Origin: Candidatus Brevundimonas colombiensis
GTDB taxonomy: Bacteria > Pseudomonadota > Alphaproteobacteria > Caulobacterales > Caulobacteraceae
Reading direction: 5' to 3'
NCBI GenBank assembly: GCA_029202665.1
Contig: CP119326.1
Location: 1,984,001-2,048,000 of the forward strand
DNA length: 64,000 bases
Both the position numbers and the translations under genes were made by a program. Within the stretch, counting starts at the first letter, position 1. Each line of letters starts with the position of its first letter. Below are positions 6,474 through 14,279 of the stretch, piece after piece. Below the pieces are notes generated by a model. It had not been told where the DNA came from. It searched no databases and saw nothing but the letters and a program-made list of their open reading frames with translations.

Positions 6474-7640
6474 ATGCCTCATCGTCACAGCCTCCACCCC
6501 GCCTGGATCATAGTGGGCGTTCTTCTGTTCGCCACCAACCTGAGGGGGCCGTTCACGGCGGTCGGGCCGGTGCTGGAGGTGATCCAGCAGGCCTTCCATA
6601 TCGGCGCGGGTCAGGCGGGGCTTCTGATCACCCTGCCGCTGCTGATCTTCTGCGTCGTGTCGCCTTTCGCGGCCGTGTTGGCCAAGGAATATGGGCTGGA
6701 GCGGGTGCTGTTCCTGGCCCTGATCGTGATGATGGTCGGCATCGCCGTCCGCTCCATCGGGCCGTTGTGGAGCCTGTATTTCGGCACGGCCGTGCTGGGG
6801 GCGGGCATCGCCATAGGCAACACCCTGGTGCCCAGCCTGCTGAAGCGGGATTTCCCGAACCAGATCGCGCGGCTGACGGCGATCTACGCCATCACCATGG
6901 GCGTCGGCTCGGCGGTCGCCTCGGCGGTGGTCGCGCCCCTGGCGGCGGCCTACGACTGGCGGGTCGCGCTGGGCGCCTTCATCATCCTGCCGGTGGTCAG
7001 CGCCATCGCCTGGCTGCCGCAACTGCGCCGCCATTCGGCCCCCGCCGCCGGAACCGCCGAGCCGCTGCATTCCGGCAGCATCTGGCGTTCAGGTCTGGCG
7101 TGGCGGATCACCCTCTTCTTCGGCTGCACCTCCTTCACCTATTACGCCGTGGCCGCCTGGTTGCCCTCGATCCTGGTCAGCCAGGGGTATTCGGCCATCG
7201 CCGCCGGGTCGCTGCACGGGGTGCTGCAACTGGCCACCGCCCTGCCGGGGCTGTTGCTGCCGCCCCTGATCGGCCGCCTGAAGGATCAGCGGGCCATAGC
7301 GGCGGGTCTGGGCGCGATGGGACTGGTCGCCTTGCTGGGCCTTTTTCTGGCGCCGGCCTGGGCGGTGGTCTGGATTGGCCTGTTCGGCGTGGGCATCGGC
7401 GGCGCCTTCATCCTGGCCTTGACCTTCATCGGTCTGAGGGCGCGCAACGCCGACCAGACCGCCCGCCTTTCCGGCATGGTACAGGCCGTCGGCTATCTGA
7501 TGTCGGCGACCGGACCGGTGGCGGTCGGCGCCCTGCACGATGTCACGAACGATTGGCTGTCGTCCTTCATCGCCTGCGGCGTCCTGTGCATGGCCATCAT
7601 CGTGCTGGGACTGGGGGCGGGCCAGGCGCGCCACGTCTAG
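6474..7640 (+). CDS. MFS transporter, CynX/NimT family
   Basis: A 388-residue inner-membrane protein with about 12 hydrophobic segments. The first loop reads FATNLRGPFTAVGPVL, very like the CynX/NimT group (cyanate and 2-nitroimidazole transporters), and the inter-domain charge pattern is that of the major facilitator superfamily. It is probably an efflux or uptake carrier for a small organic solute; the substrate is unknown. The ATG at 6474 starts directly before HRHSLHPAWII and TM1. It is divergently paired with the NimR-like regulator 43 bases away and overlaps the convergent hydrolase gene by four bases. Confidence 0.85.
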   Translation: MPHRHSLHPAWIIVGVLLFATNLRGPFTAVGPVLEVIQQAFHIGAGQAGLLITLPLLIFCVVSPFAAVLAKEYGLERVLFLALIVMMVGIAVRSIGPLWSLYFGTAVLGAGIAIGNTLVPSLLKRDFPNQIARLTAIYAITMGVGSAVASAVVAPLAAAYDWRVALGAFIILPVVSAIAWLPQLRRHSAPAAGTAEPLHSGSIWRSGLAWRITLFFGCTSFTYYAVAAWLPSILVSQGYSAIAAGSLHGVLQLATALPGLLLPPLIGRLKDQRAIAAGLGAMGLVALLGLFLAPAWAVVWIGLFGVGIGGAFILALTFIGLRARNADQTARLSGMVQAVGYLMSATGPVAVGALHDVTNDWLSSFIACGVLCMAIIVLGLGAGQARHV

Positions 7641-8596
7641 GGGCGCGGGTGCGCCTTGATGAACCCCGCCACATCCGCGACCACGCCGGGCGCCAGCGGC
7701 AGGGCCGGATCGGCGTAGGTGGCCAGGTTGGCGGCGCGGTCGGCGGGGGCGGTCTTCAGGACGTGGTTGACGCCGGGCCACAGTTTCAGCGTCGCCCTGG
7801 GGTCGGAGGCGGCTAGGGTTTCGGCGTCCGTAACGCCGATCTGGAGGTCGTCGGTCCCCTGGCCGATGAACACCGGCCCGTCATAGGCGGCCAGCAGGGC
7901 GGCGGGATCCAGCGGCAGCCACGAGGTCAGATAGGGCTGGACCGACGGACGGAACAGGGCGGCCAGGGCGGGCGGCGCATCGGCGACGGTGCGGCCCGCC
8001 TCAAGCTCGGTCAGGATGGCGAAGGCCTGGGTCTTCAACGGTTCGGGCAGGCCGTTTTCCAACTGTTCGCGTAACACCACACCCGCCGGGCGACCGGCGC
8101 CGGAGAGCAGGATCAGGCCGCAGATCTTGTCGTTTCCGGCGTTCGGGCCGCCCGCGACCGCCTTCAGGGCGACCAGGGCGCCTTCGCTGTGGCCGATCAG
8201 CCAGGCGCAGGGCTTGCCGGCGCGGGCGGCGGCTTCGGCGGCCCAGGCGCGGGCGTCGGCGACATAGGCGTCGAAGCGCAGATCGGCCTCGGCCGGGCCG
8301 GCGGCGGCGCTGGCGGCGATACCGCGCTTGTCGATGCGGAGGGTGGCGATCCCCTGGTCCGCCAGCCCCTCGGCCAGCAGGCGATAGGTTCCGGCCGCCA
8401 CGCCCATCGGACTGTTCCCATCGCGATCCGTCGGGCCGGAGCCGGGCAGGATGACCGCCACGGCCACGGGGGCGGCCACGGCGTCGCGCGGGGTCAGCAA
8501 GGTTCCATGCAGCTGCGCGGGCTGGGACGGCAGGGCGACCTCGGTCGAGACCGGGGCGGCGATCAGGGCGGCGACTGTGGCGGCGAGGCTGAGCAT
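7637..8596 (-). CDS. Exported alpha/beta hydrolase
   Basis: A 319-residue serine hydrolase with an N-terminal signal peptide (MLSLAATVAALIAAPVSTEVA). The nucleophile elbow is GHSEG (about 144-148), the oxyanion strand is VILPGSGPTDRDGN, and the C-terminal WPGVNHVLK supplies the catalytic His. The PGSGPTDRDGNS motif resembles the YfhR/BEM46-like and acyl-peptidase-type S9/S33 hydrolases often annotated as dienelactone-hydrolase-like. It likely acts in the periplasm on an ester or peptide; the substrate is unknown. It lies 18 bases after the SdpI-like gene on the same strand and so may be the last gene of that operon. Confidence 0.8.
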   Translation of the reverse strand: MLSLAATVAALIAAPVSTEVALPSQPAQLHGTLLTPRDAVAAPVAVAVILPGSGPTDRDGNSPMGVAAGTYRLLAEGLADQGIATLRIDKRGIAASAAAGPAEADLRFDAYVADARAWAAEAAARAGKPCAWLIGHSEGALVALKAVAGGPNAGNDKICGLILLSGAGRPAGVVLREQLENGLPEPLKTQAFAILTELEAGRTVADAPPALAALFRPSVQPYLTSWLPLDPAALLAAYDGPVFIGQGTDDLQIGVTDAETLAASDPRATLKLWPGVNHVLKTAPADRAANLATYADPALPLAPGVVADVAGFIKAHPRP

Positions 8597-8614
8597 GGGC
8601 GGTCTCCAGGCGGA

Positions 8615-9295
8615 TCAGAAGGGCTGGCGGTTCGGATCGGCGCGCCACACGCGCCAGCTTTCGAAGATCGACAGACCGGCGGCGACCAACGCCCCGCCGA
8701 CCAGGCCATAGGTTCCGGCGGGCTGGCCGATCCAGGGCGCGGCCATCAGACCGGCCAGGCCCAACAGGCAGAACAGACGCCCGGCCAGACGGTTGGAGCG
8801 GTCCCAGGCGAGGCGGCTCTTGTAGCTCCAGGGCGTACGGACTCCGACAAGCGGATTGGGCGCGACGCGACCGAGGAAGGCGCCCATGACCAGAAGGATC
8901 AGCGACACCCCGCCCATCATGACGACGGGGCCGGTTTCCGTCGTGGCGTGTCCAAGCCCCGCCCAGCTCATCAACAGGCCGATGGCGGTGAAGACGAACA
9001 GGGCGACGCCCTGACCGATCCGCATCGAACGGCGACGCGCGTGATCGCCGGCCGCCTCGGCGCGCAGGGCGGCCAGACCGAGACCGGCGCTGGCGATGAA
9101 GCCGATGACCGACAGGCCGCCCAGGGTGGCGGCGAACTCGACGCGGCTGCCCCAGCGGTCGACCTGCCAGTCGTCGTTCCAGTGCAGCGGGATCGGCGTG
9201 GTCGGTCCCATCAGCGCGACATAGACGGCGAACCCCGCCTGCACGACGAAGACGGCGATGGTCAGATGGTCCAGCGGGGACAGGCGGGCCTTCAC
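8615..9295 (-). CDS. SdpI-family membrane protein
   Basis: A 226-residue protein with about six membrane helices. The region NPLVGVRTPWSYKSRLAWDRSN near residue 147 is the SdpI C-terminal signature (GIRTPWT-type), and PIPLHWN in the N-terminal part matches the DUF1648-like periplasmic loop seen in SdpI relatives. In Bacillus SdpI gives immunity to the SdpC cannibalism toxin and sequesters the repressor SdpR. Here no SdpC-like toxin gene is adjacent. The ATG overlaps the ArsR/SdpR-like regulator's stop by four bases, so the pair is an operon. Confidence 0.85.
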   Translation of the reverse strand: MKARLSPLDHLTIAVFVVQAGFAVYVALMGPTTPIPLHWNDDWQVDRWGSRVEFAATLGGLSVIGFIASAGLGLAALRAEAAGDHARRRSMRIGQGVALFVFTAIGLLMSWAGLGHATTETGPVVMMGGVSLILLVMGAFLGRVAPNPLVGVRTPWSYKSRLAWDRSNRLAGRLFCLLGLAGLMAAPWIGQPAGTYGLVGGALVAAGLSIFESWRVWRADPNRQPF

Positions 9296-9609
9296 CGGCG
9301 CGGCGCCTTGGTGGTGCGGGGCTGGTCGACGTGGGGCAGGGCGGCGGCCTCTCCGGTTCCAGTGATGTCCATCAGGAAGGCCATGGCTTCCTCGATGGCG
9401 GAAATCTCCAGGCGATAGCGGATGGTCTGGCCCTCACGCTCGGGGCTGACCAGCCCGGCCTCCTTCAGGGCGTTGAGGTGGCCGGTGATGGTGGGCCAGC
9501 TCATGTCGAAAGCGGCGGCGATGTCGCCGGACGCCAGAGGACCGGCGCGCAGCATGGCGACGATGCGGCGGCGGACGGGATGGGACAGGGCCTTGAACAG
9601 GGTGTTCAT
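9292..9609 (-). CDS. ArsR-family autorepressor (SdpR-like)
   Basis: A 105-residue winged-helix protein: MNTLFKALSHPVRRRIVAML opens the domain, GDIAAAFDMSWPTITGHLNAL is the recognition helix, and GLVSPEREGQTIRYRL is the wing. It has no CxC metal site, so it is not a metal sensor. As in SdpR it precedes and overlaps an SdpI-like gene. The ATG at 9609 is chosen over an upstream in-frame start at 9645 because the family begins at MNTLFKALSHP and the upstream bases hold a palindromic operator. Confidence 0.85.
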   Translation of the reverse strand: MNTLFKALSHPVRRRIVAMLRAGPLASGDIAAAFDMSWPTITGHLNALKEAGLVSPEREGQTIRYRLEISAIEEAMAFLMDITGTGEAAALPHVDQPRTTKAPRR

Positions 9610-9618
9610 AGGCGTATC

Positions 9619-9628
9619 CCTAATTAGG
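9619..9628 (-). promoter_or_regulatory. Palindromic operator upstream of the SdpR-like gene
   Basis: CCTAATTAGG is a perfect 10-base palindrome ending 10 bases before the repressor's ATG, in a short AT-rich island (9616-9640) that also contains CCCTAAA. The placement fits autorepression by the ArsR-type protein; this is inferred. Confidence 0.45.
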
Positions 9629-9683
9629 AAGTACCCTAAATGCAAGTCGCGGATTGGCGGTCGTCGGACGCAGATCCTCTAGA

Positions 9684-10070
9684 TCAGATCGAGAAGCTGA
9701 CGCCGCAGCCGCAGCTGGAGGCGGCGTTGGGGTTCCTGACCACGAACTGGGCGCCGGCCAGTTCGTCGACGAAGGCGATCTCGGCGTTCTTCAGGAAGGG
9801 GACCGAGACGGGGTCGACCAGGGCGGTCTGGCCGTCGCATGTGATGCGCAGGTCGTCGTCCTCGGCCGTCTCGACCAGCTCGAACCGGTACTGGAAGCCC
9901 GAGCAGCCGCCGCCGTCCACCGCGACGCGCAGCATCAGCGTCCTGCCCTCGGCCGCGCCCAGCTTCGCCAGGCGTTTGGCGGCGCTGGGGGCCAGGACGA
10001 TGCCTTCCGGCGCGCGCGTGGCGACGGTGAAGGCGGGTGTGGACGGTTCTGTGGATTGGACGGTGCTCAC
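9684..10070 (-). CDS. erpA: Iron-sulfur cluster insertion protein ErpA/IscA type
   Basis: A 128-residue A-type carrier that binds and delivers Fe-S clusters to apoproteins in the cytosol. The three ligand cysteines are Cys56 in GGGCSGFQY and Cys120/Cys122 in SSCGCGVSF near the C-terminus. The first 20 residues are an unstructured extension and the core is of family length. It diverges from the dGTPase gene, an arrangement common in Caulobacterales and relatives. Confidence 0.92.
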   Translation of the reverse strand: MSTVQSTEPSTPAFTVATRAPEGIVLAPSAAKRLAKLGAAEGRTLMLRVAVDGGGCSGFQYRFELVETAEDDDLRITCDGQTALVDPVSVPFLKNAEIAFVDELAGAQFVVRNPNAASSCGCGVSFSI

Positions 10071-10143
10071 GGCTGTCTATATGAGGCGCGCAAGGGCGTT
10101 CGCAAAGGGCCGCCCGCATCAAAGCAGCCTCAAAGTTGATGAC

Positions 10144-11346
10144 TTGAGCCAGATCGAACTCGCCACCTACGCCGAACGGGCCGGCCAGACCCAGGGTCGT
10201 CGGTTCTTCGAGCCCCCCAGCCGCACGCGCACCGCCTTCGCGCGCGACCGCGACCGCATCATCCATGCGACGGCGTTCCGGCGGCTGAAGGAGAAGACCC
10301 AGGTCTTCGTGGCGCACGAGGGCGACCATTACCGCACCCGCCTGACCCATTCGCTGGAGGTGGCGCAGATCGCGCGGTCCCTGGCCCATGCTTTGCGGCT
10401 GGACGACGATCTGGCCGAGACCATCGCCCTGGCCCACGACCTGGGCCATCCGCCGTTCGCCCATGCGGGCGAGGACGAACTGGTGGTGCAGATGGCGGGC
10501 TATGGCGGCTTCGACCACAATGTCCAGAGCTTCCGCGTCGTGACCGAGCTGGAGAACCGCTATCCGCAGTTCGACGGGCTGAACCTGAGCTGGGAGACGG
10601 TCGAGGGGGTCATCAAGCACAATGGCCCGGTGTCGCACCGGCTGGACGAACCGGCCTGGTCGGTGGTGCGGCCCTATGCGGCCAAAGGCTTGGGGGGCGG
10701 CGAGGCGGGCTGGGACCTGCGGTTGGACACCTTCGCCTCGCTGGAGGCCCAGTGCGCGGCCATCGCCGACGACATCGCCTATAACAACCACGATGTGGAC
10801 GACGGGGTGCAGGCGGGCCTGTTCACCCTGGCGGACCTGGCCGAGGTGCCGCTGATCGGGCCGATGTTGGCGCAGGCGCGGCGCGACTGGCCGAACATCG
10901 ACGAGCGGATGCTGCGGATCGAGGCGGTCCGGCGCATGATCGGGGTGATGGTCGAGGACGTGCTGGCCGAGACGCAAGCCCGGCTGGAAGCGGACCGGAT
11001 CGTCACGACCGAGGATGTGCGCCTCGCCAAACGGACGATGGTGGATTTCTCGGCCGGGATGCACGCCGATCTGGCGATCCTGAGGAAGTTCCTGTTCGAG
11101 CGGATGTATCGCCATTACCGCGTCAACCGCACGCGCAGCCAGGCGCGACGGGTTCTGTCGCAACTGTTCGAACTGTTCATGGCCGAGCCGGAGGTGATGC
11201 CGCCGGAATGGGGGGCGCCCGCCCTGACCCAGGACCGCACCCGGCGGGCGCGCGCCGTCTGCGACTACATCGCCGGGATGACCGACCGCTATGCGATAGA
11301 AGTCCACCAGAAACTGTTCAGCCTCGACCTCGCGCTCGATCTGTGA
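10144..11346 (+). CDS. dgt: Deoxyguanosinetriphosphate triphosphohydrolase-like protein
   Basis: An HD-domain dNTP triphosphohydrolase (dGTP to deoxyguanosine plus triphosphate) of about 400 residues. Family signatures are FARDRDRIIHATAFRRLK, the metal ligands in YRTRLTHSLEVAQIAR and LAHDLGHPPFAH, GFDHNVQSFR, and ADDIAYNNHDVDDG. Start choice is unsure: an in-frame ATG at 10081 adds a basic leader unlike the family and would leave 10 bases to the divergent erpA start. TTG at 10144 gives a family-like N-terminus but has no clear ribosome-binding site. The SPOR-nagZ-scpAB operon follows. Confidence 0.88.
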   Translation: MSQIELATYAERAGQTQGRRFFEPPSRTRTAFARDRDRIIHATAFRRLKEKTQVFVAHEGDHYRTRLTHSLEVAQIARSLAHALRLDDDLAETIALAHDLGHPPFAHAGEDELVVQMAGYGGFDHNVQSFRVVTELENRYPQFDGLNLSWETVEGVIKHNGPVSHRLDEPAWSVVRPYAAKGLGGGEAGWDLRLDTFASLEAQCAAIADDIAYNNHDVDDGVQAGLFTLADLAEVPLIGPMLAQARRDWPNIDERMLRIEAVRRMIGVMVEDVLAETQARLEADRIVTTEDVRLAKRTMVDFSAGMHADLAILRKFLFERMYRHYRVNRTRSQARRVLSQLFELFMAEPEVMPPEWGAPALTQDRTRRARAVCDYIAGMTDRYAIEVHQKLFSLDLALDL

Positions 11347-11422
11347 TTCGAAAGACGGACGCGGGGGCGTAAAGTAGATGTTCGGCGCCCGATTCGCGCC
11401 GGACAGACGGCGGAGCGCGACC

Positions 11423-12211
11423 ATGTCATTCGAAGACGACAACAAGCCGGGCCGGGGCGCCTATACGCCCCCCACCGACGACGACCTGCCGTTCCGTCGC
11501 AATTCTTATGATCCGCGCAGCGGCCGCAATGTCGGCGCGGGCGGGGGCAAGGCGCCGCCGGTGACGCTGATCGTCAGCGCGGTGGTCCTGCTGCTGCTGA
11601 TCGTGGCGGTGATCTTCTTCTATCGCTCAGGGATGCGCGCCTCGACCGACGCGCCGCCGGCGGTGGGCCAGCCCGTGGGCGAGATGAAGACCGCCCCGCC
11701 CATCGACGCCCAGCCGATCGACCCGGCCGAGGGCGTGCGCGTCTATCGCGACGAGACCGAGACGACCGAAGCGCCCGTGACCTTCACCCCGCCGCCCGAG
11801 ACGCCCCAGCCGCGTCCGACCGCCCCGGCCCCCGTCGCGCCGACCGGACAGGGCCTGGCGCCCGCCAAGCCCGCGACGCCGGTCCCGACGACGCCTGCGA
11901 CGCGCCCGACGACCCCGACACCCGCGCCCGTCGTCGCCGCGCCGACGACCAAGGCCCCGGCCGCGACGGGCGGTTCGGCCTCGGTCCAGATCGGCGCCTT
12001 CTCCTCGACCGAGATCGCGGACCGGGAATACGCCGCCGTCGCCGGCCGCTTCGGCCAATATGCGTCGGGCGCCGAAAAGCGTGTGACCGAGGTGACGACC
12101 TCGGGCGGATCGACGCTTTACCGCACGGCCTTCTCGGGCCTGTCGCGCGAGCGGGCCACGGCCTTCTGCAATGCGCTGAAGGCGGCGGGCCGGGACTGCA
12201 TCGTTCGGTGA
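11423..12211 (+). CDS. SPOR-domain membrane protein
   Basis: A 262-residue type II membrane protein: a charged cytoplasmic N-terminus (MSFEDDNKPGRG), one transmembrane helix (VTLIVSAVVLLLLIVAVIFFY, split here as about residues 48-68), a long Pro/Thr/Ala-rich periplasmic linker and a C-terminal SPOR domain (SASVQIGAFSS through ATAFCNALKAAGRDCIV). SPOR domains bind denuded septal peptidoglycan, so a cell-division or envelope role is likely. The start at 11423 has GGAG at good spacing. The stop overlaps the GTG of nagZ by four bases. Confidence 0.88.
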   Translation: MSFEDDNKPGRGAYTPPTDDDLPFRRNSYDPRSGRNVGAGGGKAPPVTLIVSAVVLLLLIVAVIFFYRSGMRASTDAPPAVGQPVGEMKTAPPIDAQPIDPAEGVRVYRDETETTEAPVTFTPPPETPQPRPTAPAPVAPTGQGLAPAKPATPVPTTPATRPTTPTPAPVVAAPTTKAPAATGGSASVQIGAFSSTEIADREYAAVAGRFGQYASGAEKRVTEVTTSGGSTLYRTAFSGLSRERATAFCNALKAAGRDCIVR

Positions 12212-13257
12212 CGTCCGCCGCCCTCTACGGCTGCGCCGGGCATCGGCTGACGCAGGACGAAGGCGCCTTCTTCGCCCAGGCGCGGCCGTGGGGCTTCATC
12301 CTGTTCCGGCGCAACATTGACACGCCGGATCAGCTGCGGGCGCTGACCGAAGACCTGCGCGCCGCCGTCGGCGATGCGGACGCGCCGATCCTGATCGATC
12401 AGGAGGGCGGACGGGTCCAGCGGATGAGGCCGCCGCACTGGGCCAAATATCCGCCGGGCGACGCCTATCTGAAGGCCGCCGAAGACCTGCACGGCGCGCG
12501 CGACCTGGCGCGGCTGGGGGCGCGGCTGATGGCGCACGACCTGCGCGAGGTCGGGATCACCGTCGATCTGCTGCCCGTTCTGGACGTGCCGGTTCCCGGC
12601 GCTCACGACATCGTCGGCGACCGGGCCTATGGCCGCGATCCCCAGACCGTGGCCCTGCTGGGGCGGGCGGCGGCGGAAGGCTTGCTGGCGGGCGGGGTTC
12701 TGCCCTGCATCAAACACATGCCGGGCCACGGCCGGGCCTTCGCCGACAGCCATGAGGACCTGCCGACGGTCCATGCCGATCTGGAGACCTTGGACGGCTG
12801 GGACTTCGCGCCGTTCAAGGCCCTGTCGGACATGCCGATGGCGATGACGGCCCACATCGTCTTCACCGCCATCGACCGCAAGCGCCCGGCCACCCAGTCG
12901 AAGAAGGCGGTGCGTCTGATGCGCGACCATCTGGGCTTTTCCGGCCTGATCCTGAGCGACGACCTGTCGATGCAGGCCCTGAGCGGATCGCTGGGCGAGC
13001 GGGCGCATCGGTCGTTGAAGGCCGGATGCGACGTGGTCCTGCACTGCAACGGCGATCTGACGGAGATGCGGGCCGTGGCCGATGCGACGTGCAAGCTGAA
13101 AGGCAAGGCCAAGGCGCGGGCCGAGGCGGCGCTGGCGCGGATCGTGCGGTCGCCCGAGCCGCTGGACGCCGCGGCCGGGCATCAGCGGTTGTTCGAGGCG
13201 ATGGGCGGACGGCTGGATGCCGCCAGGGGCCCGGACGTGGGAGAGGCGCAGGCATGA
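12208..13257 (+). CDS. nagZ: Beta-N-acetylhexosaminidase, glycoside hydrolase family 3
   Basis: A 349-residue GH3 enzyme that removes N-acetylglucosamine from anhydro-muropeptides in cytosolic peptidoglycan recycling. Markers are LIDQEGGRVQR, the substrate loop KHMPGHGRAFADSH carrying the NagZ His (proton donor region), and the nucleophile Asp in ILSDDLSMQAL. It begins with GTG overlapping the SPOR gene and precedes scpA. Family length is about 340, so it is complete. Confidence 0.93.
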   Translation: MTSAALYGCAGHRLTQDEGAFFAQARPWGFILFRRNIDTPDQLRALTEDLRAAVGDADAPILIDQEGGRVQRMRPPHWAKYPPGDAYLKAAEDLHGARDLARLGARLMAHDLREVGITVDLLPVLDVPVPGAHDIVGDRAYGRDPQTVALLGRAAAEGLLAGGVLPCIKHMPGHGRAFADSHEDLPTVHADLETLDGWDFAPFKALSDMPMAMTAHIVFTAIDRKRPATQSKKAVRLMRDHLGFSGLILSDDLSMQALSGSLGERAHRSLKAGCDVVLHCNGDLTEMRAVADATCKLKGKAKARAEAALARIVRSPEPLDAAAGHQRLFEAMGGRLDAARGPDVGEAQA

Positions 13258-13301
13258 GCCGCCTGGACCGCCTCGGACTGAAGCCGCGCGAAGCGCGGTA
13301 G
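13254..13301 (+). CDS. Possible 15-residue ORF between nagZ and scpA
   Basis: ATG at 13254 overlaps the nagZ stop (ATGA) and opens a 15-codon frame, MSRLDRLGLKPREAR, that ends nine bases before the scpA ATG. Tight stop/start spacing at both ends suggests it could be a coupling or leader ORF, but it may be chance. No family is recognisable. Confidence 0.2.
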   Translation: MSRLDRLGLKPREAR

Positions 13302-13310
13302 GCCAAGACA

Positions 13311-14132
13311 ATGACCGACGCCTTCCAGCCCAATCTGGACTTCACCGCCGTCGCCGAGGTCGAGGACCGCGAGGCCTTCGTCGTCGATCTGGACGGCTAT
13401 GAAGGGCCGCTGCACGTCCTGCTGGCCCTGGCGCGGAACCAGAAGGTCGACCTGCTGAAACTGTCGATCACCCAGCTGGCGGAACAGTATCTGGCCTTCG
13501 TGCATGAGGCGCGGCGCAGGAACTTCGCCCTGGCGGCCGATTATCTGGTGATGGCGTCGTGGCTGGCCTATCTGAAGTCGCGGCTGCTGCTGCCGCGCAC
13601 CGACAAGGGCAAGGCTGAGGAGCCGCCCGCCGAGGAGATGGCCGCCGCCCTGGCCTTCCGCCTGCAGAAGCTGGAGGCGATGCGAAAGGCGGTCGAACAG
13701 CTGATGGCCCGGCCCCAGCTGAAACGCGACGTCTTCACGCGCGGCGACCCCGAAGCGACGGTCATCGTGCCGTCCGATCGGATCGACGCCAGCCTGTACG
13801 AGCTGATGAGCGCCTATGTGGTGCAGCGTCGGCGCGAAGAGGCGCGGCGGTATGCGCCGGGCCAACGCGTCGAGGCCTTTCCGCTGGAAGCCGCGCGCGA
13901 CTGGCTGCGGGAAATCATGCCCAAACTGGCCGACTGGACCCCGCTGGAAAAAGTGGCCCCCCATCGCCAGGACGACGACGGCCCCAGCCAGGCCAGCTAT
14001 ACGGCCTCGACCCTGTCGGCCAGTCTGGAGCTGGTGAAGGAGGGGGCGATGGATATTCGCCAGGCCCAGGCGTTCGCCGACCTGTATCTGAAACGGCGCG
14101 GACCGGGACAGCCGTTGGAGTTGACGCCTTGA
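13311..14132 (+). CDS. scpA: Segregation and condensation protein A
   Basis: A 273-residue kleisin that bridges the SMC heads in the SMC-ScpAB condensin complex acting on the chromosome. The N-terminal domain contains FVVDLDGYEGPLHVLLALAR and DLLKLSITQLAEQYL; ADYLVMASWLAYLKSRLLLP is the second family motif. The C-terminal winged helix binds the SMC head. scpB follows after a palindromic repeat. Confidence 0.93.
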   Translation: MTDAFQPNLDFTAVAEVEDREAFVVDLDGYEGPLHVLLALARNQKVDLLKLSITQLAEQYLAFVHEARRRNFALAADYLVMASWLAYLKSRLLLPRTDKGKAEEPPAEEMAAALAFRLQKLEAMRKAVEQLMARPQLKRDVFTRGDPEATVIVPSDRIDASLYELMSAYVVQRRREEARRYAPGQRVEAFPLEAARDWLREIMPKLADWTPLEKVAPHRQDDDGPSQASYTASTLSASLELVKEGAMDIRQAQAFADLYLKRRGPGQPLELTP

Positions 14133-14148
14133 CCCGCCGCCTTCCGCC

Positions 14149-14266
14149 CATCCCCGCGAAGGCGGGGACCCAGTGCTTTGGGCGAAAGAGGCATGCCGCA
14201 AAGCCTGTGTGGTCAGCCCACGCGCCGGTGAGGCGAAAGAACTGGGTCCCCGCCTTCGCGGGGATG
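14149..14266. repeat. Palindromic repeat, family B (26-bp perfect inverted arms)
   Basis: Arms 14149-14174 and 14241-14266 are perfect reverse complements; each carries a CCCCGC...GCGGGG hairpin. The inner sequence has AGTGCTTTGGGCGA and GCGAAAGAACTGGGT, both also found in the copy at 25213-25338. The element fills the scpA-scpB gap. Confidence 0.9.
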
Positions 14267-14279
14267 AACGGGGGGGCGG

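Noticed and set aside
9640..10143. Extension of the dgt frame upstream to 9640
   Set aside because: It would run antisense through the whole of erpA; the family N-terminus lies near 10144.
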